Shown here piece by piece: positions 57,801 through 64,000 of a DNA stretch of 64,000 nt. The stretch is from assembly GCA_023105745.1 (NCBI GenBank), contig JALGQZ010000011.1, forward strand, positions 21,602,975 to 21,666,974. Direction: 5' to 3'. Numbering within the stretch: the first letter of the stretch is position 1; every line of letters begins with the position of its first letter. The DNA comes from Austropuccinia psidii (taxonomy: Eukaryota; Basidiomycota; Pucciniomycetes; Pucciniales; Sphaerophragmiaceae). The notes below the pieces were generated by a model. That model had not been told where the DNA came from. It did no database searches and saw nothing but the letters and a program-made list of their open reading frames with translations. Made by a program: the position numbers and the translations under genes.

Positions 57801-60796
57801 GGTGGATAAGGTCTCTCAATGTTAAGAATGATGTCAACTTCATGACCAATAATTGCTCCCAGGGGTTCTTTGTCTGTAGCAAATGCTCCTCTGTGGTCAT
57901 ACAAAAGGGAAGAAAGTTCATTTTCTTGCTTATCAGTCAGATGAAGGCTTATTTCAGCCTCATTTAACTGTTCAGACTTGAATTTCTCTAACTCTAAGTT
58001 GACTGGTGATACTTTGTTTACTGTAATTTGTCTTTTAAAGGGTAAAAAGGCAAATTTCTGGCGCTTATTGTCTCCAATTGTAAAGTATCTGTCTTTGTTA
58101 TTATGTAAATCTATCCCATACATGATTAAATAGTCATTTCCCAATATAAAATGGGTACTAGAGCAATTTTCCATAACAACAAATTCAACTGTGATCCTTA
58201 AATTCCCATTTATGTGTGGGAATATGACATTGGTCTCAAAGATTCCTAATGCTTTCATTGGGTTACTTGCACTGTTGAATTTTATACCATCAATTGGTAA
58301 CAATTGGTCTTCAAAATTTGGTACACAAGTCTTAAGAAAAGATTTTCCAACACAAGAGCAGAAGGCTCCTGGGTCAAGCAAAAGTTTGGTGGGTTTGTTG
58401 TCAATCACCACTTCTGTTATACAGGAGTTACCAGCTGTATAACCTTTTCCTCTGTTTGGTTTTGTCTTCATAAGTTGTGCATCTTGAACTTTTGATAAAT
58501 CAACTTGACCATTGCTCAATTGTGGTAAGTGGGAATAAGATTCCATGATGTCAAAAGTGGCATTGATATTTTCTATATCTTTTGAAGATTCAGAGAATAT
58601 GGATGACTTATCATCTGAATTGTCTTCAATTATGTCTTCTTTTTCAACATCTGGTTCTTTTTCAATGTCAATTTCATTGATTTTCCCCCTTTTTGGACAT
58701 GTATTGGCTAAATGGGTGGTGCTTTGGCAAATATGGCATTTTCTGACTGTATCTGCAGATTTATATTTAATATTACTAGAATTTTCTTTGGGGTTTTTGT
58801 CCACAGAATCTTTCCAAGGTGTATTAAACCTTGTTTTAAGATTCACCCTACTAGAACCAATTTTGGTTCTGGTGGTTACTTCTTCCAGTATATTGATAAT
58901 ATCCTCTGCTGAAGATTGTTCAGTAGTCCTGCTTTTGACAGCATGCTCTAAGTCACCTCCACATTGTCTCAGAATTTTTCTATGGATCATAAATTCTGAC
59001 ATGTCAGGATATAATGCTGTTAATCTGTCCTTTTGTTGGCAAAACCATGGTAAAGCTTTGTCTTTATCAGCATTAAATTTGGAAGATTCAAAGGCTGTTT
59101 CAACTTTAAACCTCCAAGCATCATTTGCCCATTTGTTGATGATTTGGGTTTTCCACCAAGTCCAACTCTGGTGTCCATGTGCTTGTCTTATTTTGATGTA
59201 CCATCTGTGAGCTGATCTGGTAAACAAGGTGTTAAACCTGGCTGTTACCAATCTTTCTGGTAATTCAAAATCCTCTTTGATCATGTCAATACCTCTAATG
59301 AATTCCATATGGTCATACTCTCCTTCACCACTGAAGTGAGGCCATTCTTTAAGTTTTGGAACTTCTTTCAAGAGTGCTTGGCCCATTGATGGTTCCAAGT
59401 TATGAAAAGAAGTGGATAATTCATTTTTTAATTGTGAATTATCAGGATCCAATACTTGTGGATTTGAAATTCTTGTGCCCTCATTTTGATTTAGAGGTGT
59501 AGACATTCTTGGTAGGGTGTTCAGTAATTGTTCAATGTCATTCATTTTACTGTTGCTACACCTTTGGGAATTTCTGTATTCATGTTGGAAGCTTTGTATT
59601 AAATTTATTACTTCAATTTTATACATGTCTTCTTTATGTGTAAGTTCTTGCCATACCTCTGTCTGTCTTGTATTATCAGCAGTGACTTGATTCAATTTCA
59701 TTGATAATTTTGATACTTCTTCTTGTGAAGCATCAAAACACTTTTTCAAGGCAATGGTATATGTCTTTACTTCAGTAAATGAATTTGAAATGTCATCAAG
59801 GACTTTCTTGTTATCTGTCTTGATAATATTTATGGCTTGTTTAATTCTTGTTTCAATTATGTCATCAATATTGAATTTAGAATATTTATCTGTTAATTCT
59901 TTAATAATGGCAGATTGTTCATTTATTTTATTGTTAGAAGAATTATCATTATTGGAATTTTTAATTGTTCTCAAAACTTTTTCAAAACACATAAGTGTTT
60001 CATTAATTTGGCACAGACTCAGGTTGTTTGTTTTAATGTTGTTACAAATGGTGTCATTTTTATCAGAAAGATGTTTTTTCACGTCATTTATAGCATTATA
60101 CAACTCTGGGATGGAATCAAATATGTCAGAAATCATTTCTGGAACCTTAATCTGGCTTCCTCCTTCTTCTGTAATTCCATCATGGTTCTGGCCATCTGAA
60201 ATACATTTTCCATGGCATCCTGCTGAATCTTTGGGATTCTGTAGCCCTGTCTGTAAGGTTTTGGGGCTGGTGCCTTCCCTTTGCCCTTGTTTGGAGTTTG
60301 TGGCTGCTTTTTCACGTTGGAATTGCTGCTGCTGGCCACTGGGGCTGTTTTTGGCACTGGTTTGGCTGGTGGAGGGTTGTTTTTCCTCCATTCTAGTGTC
60401 AAAAGCATCATGTTTTTCTTCTCCATCAATGGATGCCATCCATTGAGCAATTTGCAAGTGTTGGGATGGCCCAAGAATTTTCTTACTGTCAGGTAAGAAT
60501 TCATGCAATTCTTCCACAGGTCTGCAAGGATCTGGTACTCCTTGAATTGGAGTGCATTGTTGTATGCACTGTGGCTGGCTTTGTATATGTCCACAGAGGC
60601 TTGTTGTGGCGGTGTCAGCTCTTTTTGAAGGTAAAATGGTATTATCAGCTTCAGAATGACCCATTTTAGTTGTTTGGAAGTCATCAACTGACCCTTTTCC
60701 TTCTGTACCTGGTTGGCCTCTGCCATAATCACGTCTATTACCTTTTTGGGAGCTTCTTGAGGGGTTGTAGCTGGCTCCTGACCTGGTTGAAGGCAT
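54872..60796 (-). CDS. Intact Ty3 chromovirus Gag-Pol polyprotein
   Basis: 1974 codons from the ATG at 60796, or 1754 from the ATG at 60134-60136. The first 220 codons overlap ORF1 in another frame and look less protein-like. Order: a Gag helical region, the Gag core ([15 protein letters not shown]), a CCHC knuckle [14 protein letters not shown] near residue 690 and protease near 808. Then come reverse transcriptase with YIDDIIIC near 1155, RNase H ([16 protein letters not shown]) near 1300, the integrase HHCC finger and D,D,E motifs ([28 protein letters not shown]). A C-terminal chromodomain ([20 protein letters not shown]) follows, of the kind that targets chromatin. The protease carries D-P-G (Pro codon 58370-58372) where D-S/T-G is expected and where both older copies in the window have D-S-G. 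No stop or frameshift was found. Confidence 0.95.
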   Translation of the reverse strand: MPSTRSGASYNPSRSSQKGNRRDYGRGQPGTEGKGSVDDFQTTKMGHSEADNTILPSKRADTATTSLCGHIQSQPQCIQQCTPIQGVPDPCRPVEELHEFLPDSKKILGPSQHLQIAQWMASIDGEEKHDAFDTRMEEKQPSTSQTSAKNSPSGQQQQFQREKAATNSKQGQREGTSPKTLQTGLQNPKDSAGCHGKCISDGQNHDGITEEGGSQIKVPEMISDIFDSIPELYNAINDVKKHLSDKNDTICNNIKTNNLSLCQINETLMCFEKVLRTIKNSNNDNSSNNKINEQSAIIKELTDKYSKFNIDDIIETRIKQAINIIKTDNKKVLDDISNSFTEVKTYTIALKKCFDASQEEVSKLSMKLNQVTADNTRQTEVWQELTHKEDMYKIEVINLIQSFQHEYRNSQRCSNSKMNDIEQLLNTLPRMSTPLNQNEGTRISNPQVLDPDNSQLKNELSTSFHNLEPSMGQALLKEVPKLKEWPHFSGEGEYDHMEFIRGIDMIKEDFELPERLVTARFNTLFTRSAHRWYIKIRQAHGHQSWTWWKTQIINKWANDAWRFKVETAFESSKFNADKDKALPWFCQQKDRLTALYPDMSEFMIHRKILRQCGGDLEHAVKSRTTEQSSAEDIINILEEVTTRTKIGSSRVNLKTRFNTPWKDSVDKNPKENSSNIKYKSADTVRKCHICQSTTHLANTCPKRGKINEIDIEKEPDVEKEDIIEDNSDDKSSIFSESSKDIENINATFDIMESYSHLPQLSNGQVDLSKVQDAQLMKTKPNRGKGYTAGNSCITEVVIDNKPTKLLLDPGAFCSCVGKSFLKTCVPNFEDQLLPIDGIKFNSASNPMKALGIFETNVIFPHINGNLRITVEFVVMENCSSTHFILGNDYLIMYGIDLHNNKDRYFTIGDNKRQKFAFLPFKRQITVNKVSPVNLELEKFKSEQLNEAEISLHLTDKQENELSSLLYDHRGAFATDKEPLGAIIGHEVDIILNIERPYPPLLRRPAYPASPKSREALEIHIKELLDLGVIRKVGHNEEVEITTPVIVAWHNGKSRMVGDFRALNTYTVPDRYPIPKIQIALTQISQAVYITTMDALKGFHQNVVTPRARKYLRIIVHCGVYEYLRMPFGIKNAPSHFQRMMNEIFPEELSEGWLIIYIDDIIICSKTWEEHMYRLSRVLTKIQSVNMKISLKKCHFGFKELKALGHVVSGLSLGIDKNKVAAVLLKPMPQNKKEIQSFLGFAGYYRQHIKDFASIARPLYKLCDKDTVFEMTVDRVKAFESLREALTTAPLLLMPDFKLPFKLYIDASGDGLGAALHQVQIINDKPVEGPICFISRQIKPTEARYGASQMECLCLVWALEKLNYFLEGCVFEVITDCTAVKSLLNMKTPNRHMLRWQIAIQEYRGNMTIVHKDGNIHKNADGLSRWPLPNSIDNPAYVPEEASPQIPIEGISVTDLNTTFFEEVRNSYTQDKNCSILCQLLNKDCKDNSLIHALDEVWRKSYNEGRFHLLDGIIYHRTKHTCVMTVVDRSLINLVLKECHDSPFSGHLSEDRKREKVKTCIWWPMWQKDVAEYCKTCDRCQKANKSTGKRLGNMMKIQEPNRPWEIVHMDWVTGLPPGGDRSYNACLVIVDRFSKTPIFLPCHKDDTAMDTALLIWNRVVSWTGIFTNIISDRDPKFTSALWTNLHQLFGTKLSFSTAYHPQTDGLAERMIQTLEDMVRRFCAYGLEFKDCDGFTHDWCTLLPALELAYKTSIHSSTNQTPAILEKGWNPKLPQDSLRKDLIEIHPTAASFKGMLDKARKHAVRCMEDSFAYAKDKWDKSHATPDFKVGDLVLVSTTNFNNIKGCKKLKDSFAGPFVIKALHGENAVEVELSEELSNKHPTFPVSLIKPYKSSDAEKFPLRNKIPQVIPPIETSGTKKITKVLKERKLRTKKVREYLVRYSDPTCEDEWLEEKDIPEATKLLRRFRHTRNTNITK

Positions 60797-61122
60797 AATT
60801 ATGGTTAAAAAAGGCTTAAAATAGTATTTTTACGTCAAAAACTTACTATTGGCCAAATTTTTGGCTTTCTGAAGTGTATTACTTATATCCAAGTTAATTA
60901 ATTCAGAAGATATTGGTTCAGGTTGATTATTTTGAGTTACAATAACAGTACTATTATGATCAGAATTAACAGTACTGGCAGGGATAATGCTGGTTACTGT
61001 TGAGGCTGTTTCAATGTTTTCTTGTCTTACCACGTTGTCAGACACTAAAATTAATGAAAAAGCCAATTAATTAAGTAAAAAAAAGGTTATTTCAAAAAAG
61101 AAATAAAAATATAAGCCTCACT
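60133..61122 (-). CDS. ORF1 of the young chromovirus (spliced model, 282 aa, unknown function)
   Basis: Two putative introns, 61045-61121 (GTGAGG...TTTTAG) and 60783-60846 (GTAAGT...AACCAG), join A(61122), 61044-60847 and 60782-60133 into 849 nt. This is 283 codons with the stop. The first junction creates the start codon (A + TG), and no ATG exists on the unspliced strand between the LTR and 60796. The second intron contains the gag-pol ATG. The product begins [15 protein letters not shown] and has a central Trp- and Leu-rich helical region ([27 protein letters not shown]). It ends in a Lys/Pro-rich tail with a charged helix. The UGA stop overlaps a gag-pol ATG as ATGA. The family is unknown to me. 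The second Ty3 element has a relic in the same relative frame. The exons are unverified. Confidence 0.6.
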
Positions 61123-61250
61123 TATAATATGAAAAAAATTATTTTTTAAGGATTTTTTTGGATTATAAGTATTTTGTATATGTTGTTAAATTTTTCAATA
61201 TAAGAAAAAAAGATTTAAAAAGAGTAAAAAATATGTCACAGGTAAAATAT

Positions 61251-61266
61251 CACGGCTGGGCCCCCA
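61251..61266 (-). promoter_or_regulatory. Primer-binding site
   Basis: Minus-strand TGGGGGCCCAGCCGTG starts 2 nt after the LTR end CCTTACA. The leading TGG fits pairing with a tRNA 3' CCA. The specific tRNA could not be identified. Confidence 0.7.
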
Positions 61267-61268
61267 AA

Positions 61269-63106
61269 TGTAAGGTGTGGATATGAAACTTTGATTAAAA
61301 ATCAAGTACTTTTCCTGTCCTCAAAATTTGTATAAGGTAAAATTCAGTTAAAAATAGTATGAAATATTATTTTTAAGAGAAAACACGCCAATTTTATTGT
61401 TTATAACTTTATTAGTATAAAACAATAATATTATAAAAATTTATTGTTTTACCAACAATAAAAATTTATCCAAAAAATACTCTACAAGAGATATTTTAAG
61501 GCTACAAAAGAAATTTCTTCAAGAGCAATTTCAATTGGAATTAATTGAGCAAAGAACTGCAAGCAATTAATTAAAGAACAGAGTCTTTAAAAAGAATATT
61601 AAAGAGAAAACACGCCCAAAAGTGACCAGAGTGAATTTGGAAACAAAGTGACAAAGTTAACAGTGATGAAAGATGCTTTAATTCACTTTTGGGGTGGTTC
61701 AGGGGTAAAAATGATTATAAGAGTTACAAACAATGATTATAATGATTTTTTCACGTGGTTAAAAGGTTTAAAATGATTTAAAAGAGGTGGTTGGAATCTT
61801 TTATTGATTGGTTTAACAGTTTTAAACTAATTAATAAAAGGAAAAGATTCTAACATGAAGAGAAAAGTGGGGCAAAGAAGACATTCTTTTATAGCCATCA
61901 ATTCTCTTACTCCAAAAGTAAAATTTAATCTTGTCAGTCGTGAAAAACAGTCTGACAACAGAAAAGCCAATTATGGCATCATTGAACCCTGGTTTAGACC
62001 AAAAAGGGCTGGTTTAAGCCATTTTTAGCCATTTTTAGCCATTTTAGACCCTTAAATCAGCCATTACTATAGCAATACCAGGCCTAGAGCCTTCAAAACA
62101 CGTCAGAATGTGTGTCAGAGGCGTAGAAACCAGTTAAAACTGTTTTTATTATGATTGTTTTATCTTAAGGGTAGTTTTACCTTCTTGGCAACAGCTAAAA
62201 CTACCCCAGTTGGTATCAAAACCTCATCATCAATTGAGTCCACAGACCCTGTAACTCAATTCCAGGCCAAAAGTGATGAACTTTTGCGTGAATTTTGACA
62301 TCCCACGCCTGTAAGCAAGGATTTTGGGGGTCTAGCTCCCCCTTAGAGCTGGAGTTCCTTTTCCCCCCCAAATTTAATCTTTCCAATTTATTTTTCCTTT
62401 AATTCCTCATCATGTATTATACTTATAATTTACACATGTAATTCAATTCAATTGTACAGTACAATACAGTAATAATTGACACCTCATATGTAAATCAAAG
62501 TTCACTTATGTAATACACGCGCACATTTTGACATTTCAATTGAATTCAATTGAAAATACTTTAATTCCTCATAACTTCTAAACTAAACACAACACCTCAA
62601 TTTTAACACAAAAATTGATGGTTAACACCACATGTGGTGTGAATTAAATTAAGGTTTTGAGGATTTTCAACTTTTGTATTGAAAATACTAAAAACTTAAT
62701 TTAAGCTTATTTAGAGTTGAGTTACAAAAATTTCACTCAGAGGTGACCCCACCTGATTTTTTATGAGGAATCCAATGGTGAAATAAAATTTATATGTTTA
62801 TTTATTGGATAAAAAGTTATAATAAATTTTATTTAACTTTTTTCCAAATTTATTTATTTTTTCACAATTTTGTTAAAATTTCATTTTTACTTAAATTTTT
62901 CAAGTATAAATGTAATTTTATATTTACAAAATTTAAAGTAATTTTATTTTTAAATTATAATTAATTTTTTATTTTTAATATAATTTTATATTTATATTTT
63001 TTATTTTTATTTTAATAATATAAATAAATTTATTTTATTTATATTAATATGTTATTTTTTATATTTGTGGTCTTTTGGGTATATGAAATTACCTCTAAGG
63101 CTCACA
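61269..63106 (-). repeat. 5' LTR of young chromovirus (1838 bp)
   Basis: Carries one additional 10-bp AGCCATTTTT unit near 62025-62040 compared with the 3' LTR. Substitutions relative to that copy are at about 61755, 61927 and 62312. Confidence 0.97.
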
Positions 63107-63136
63107 GCTTGCGTCTTGTCGGAGTCTTTGCAATGA

Positions 63137-63160
63137 TGTACGGAGGCATGCCGCCGTACA
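63137..63160. repeat. Recurrent palindrome, copy 4
   Basis: 24 bp, arm TGTACGGAGGCA, one mismatched pair. It lies 119 bp past the stop codon of the right-edge gene. Confidence 0.85.
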
Positions 63161-63278
63161 ATTACTATTGGTACTCAGACTGTGGCATCCGGGAAGTAGT
63201 AGGATAGGAAGTCATGATTATTAAATTCATCAATAACTTTGCAAAATTCAATTACAATCTATCTAGTACAAAGCTAAT

Positions 63279-64000
63279 CTAAAACGGGTCAATCCTGGTT
63301 GTGAGTTTAGCTGACCTGGGTACCGTCAAGGTGACCTCATCACTTGAACCAAGCCCGCGATTCGCCACCCAGGCATCACCAAAGTCTAATACTAAGCATC
63401 GTGCAAAATCAAATCTAAGAGGTACAGTGGGGTTAAAAGACTCTGATGAGAAGAAACCTTTATTCAGTAAATTACATATATACTTATTAGTACATAGCCA
63501 CACTGGCTCCACTAGATTTTTACCCTCTGAAAGTTTTGCGGAAATGTCAATTAGTGCTAAAGCCCCTTTAACTGAGCTTGTTCTCCAGTCATCTGAGCAT
63601 ACCATCAAACCACGAACCCCCGCCGCACAGAATGCCGCTAATATACCATAGCAAATTCGATTGATTCCAAGATTCTTGTGACACGCCAAAAGATCTTTGA
63701 TGGCCTCATTTTTTTTTGAGTTCGTGAGTTTGCCTTTGATGCCATTAACTTCGACCTTTGTATGTGCACGTACCATGTTGTACGCAATCATCAAATGGAT
63801 AACTGTATCCATTAGATCCTCCAGGTTCTTGTGCGGCTTTGTTGATATCTCATTGTCAGCCCCGCCACCTTCAATGCTGAGTTGGGTTGCATGTTGCTTC
63901 AATTTACTCAAGCAGGAGGCAAGGTATTCAACTGCTCCCCGTTTGAGTCCAAGAGGATCGGTCGAATTTGATGTTGGTGCAACATATGGTTTGGGTGCAA
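63279..64000 (-). CDS. Unrecognised protein, 3' part, runs off the right edge
   Basis: The frame is open from 64000 to the stop at 63279, about 240 codons. The 5' end lies outside the window. It reads DPLGLKRGAVEYLASCLSKL, then a helical region with ICYGILAAFCAAGVRGLMVC, SDDWRTSSVKGALALIDIS and a C-terminal LVLDFGDAW. Composition is that of a folded, soluble, Leu/Ala-rich protein. No catalytic motif or transmembrane signature was recognised, and I cannot name the family. Higher GC and CpG than the flanking Ty3 element suggest a host gene or a less decayed repeat. The palindrome 119 bp downstream also occurs after the Tet-like gene. Confidence 0.7.
   Translation of the reverse strand, partial: APKPYVAPTSNSTDPLGLKRGAVEYLASCLSKLKQHATQLSIEGGGADNEISTKPHKNLEDLMDTVIHLMIAYNMVRAHTKVEVNGIKGKLTNSKKNEAIKDLLACHKNLGINRICYGILAAFCAAGVRGLMVCSDDWRTSSVKGALALIDISAKLSEGKNLVEPVWLCTNKYICNLLNKGFFSSESFNPTVPLRFDFARCLVLDFGDAWVANRGLGSSDEVTLTVPRSAKLTTRIDPF

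Larger units (their letters stand above)
53021..63106 (-). mobile_element. Full-length young Ty3 chromovirus (10.1 kb)
   Basis: Direct LTRs 53021-54848 and 61269-63106 run TG...CA and are flanked by GCTTG (53016-53020, 63107-63111). By eye the LTRs differ by three substitutions and one extra copy of a 10-bp unit (AGCCATTTTT). This indicates a very recent insertion. The polypurine tract (54849-54866, minus-strand GGGGGAGGGAA) directly abuts the 3' LTR. A primer-binding site TGGGGGCCCAGCCGTG (61266-61251, minus) lies 2 nt from the 5' LTR. Gag-pol is one uninterrupted frame. Confidence 0.97.

Noticed and set aside
61045..61066. Non-ATG start for the ORF1 exon at 61066
   Set aside because: The codon is TTG and lies in what looks like intron 1. 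The splice-created AUG explains the frame better.
63301..63651. Plus-strand ORF of 116 codons
   Set aside because: It is the antisense shadow of the better-composed minus-strand gene, which stays open to the window edge.

Overview
This 64 kb window looks like the repeat-rich nuclear genome of a rust fungus (Pucciniales, Basidiomycota). The grounds are short GT-AG introns (about 55-90 bp), Ty3 chromoviruses and Ty1/copia elements, MULE and tnp2-type DNA transposons, and a Tet-like 2OG-Fe(II) oxygenase of the kind greatly expanded in rusts. The strong AT bias would suit a very large genome such as Austropuccinia or Phakopsora. The species is inference. There are no bacterial or organellar features and I found no tRNA or rRNA gene.

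Layout. 0.8-6.1 kb: a complete copia element (616/632 bp LTRs, 5-bp target duplication) with one frameshift in reverse transcriptase. 6.1-10.5 kb: AT-rich sequence with nothing recognisable. 10.5-25.5 kb: a nest of elements. A decayed Ty3 element has its 3' LTR split by a small non-autonomous LTR element, which is itself split by a 4.35 kb MULE carrying an OTU-protease exon. The LTR on the left of the Ty3 element is inverted. 25.5-28.5 kb: nothing recognisable. 28.5-36.0 kb: an LTR fragment interrupted by a second decayed Ty3 element that stops abruptly at about 36.04 kb.

36-53 kb is less AT-rich and gene-bearing: a tnp2 (EnSpm/CACTA-type) transposase with two in-frame stops (-), a three-exon gene of unknown function (+), an intact five-exon SNF2-family ATPase (-), tandem and motif-rich non-coding DNA, a four-coding-exon Zn2Cys6-type gene with one UGA codon (+), a 40-bp minisatellite, and a Tet-like oxygenase gene (-). 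53.0-63.1 kb holds a very young full-length Ty3 chromovirus (1.83 kb LTRs nearly identical, GCTTG target duplication) on the minus strand. The right edge carries the 3' part of an unrecognised gene (-).

The most interesting point is in the young chromovirus. Two small introns in its leader, if removed, create an AUG at the first junction and delete the gag-pol AUG at 60796. This opens a separate 282-aa ORF1 in the +1 frame over the first 220 codons of gag-pol. ORF1 ends in an ATGA overlap with the next gag-pol AUG. The older Ty3 element at 31-36 kb has a decayed ORF1-like reading frame in the same relative frame. A second unexplained signal is a 24-28 bp palindrome found four times in unrelated settings, twice about 120 bp past a stop codon.
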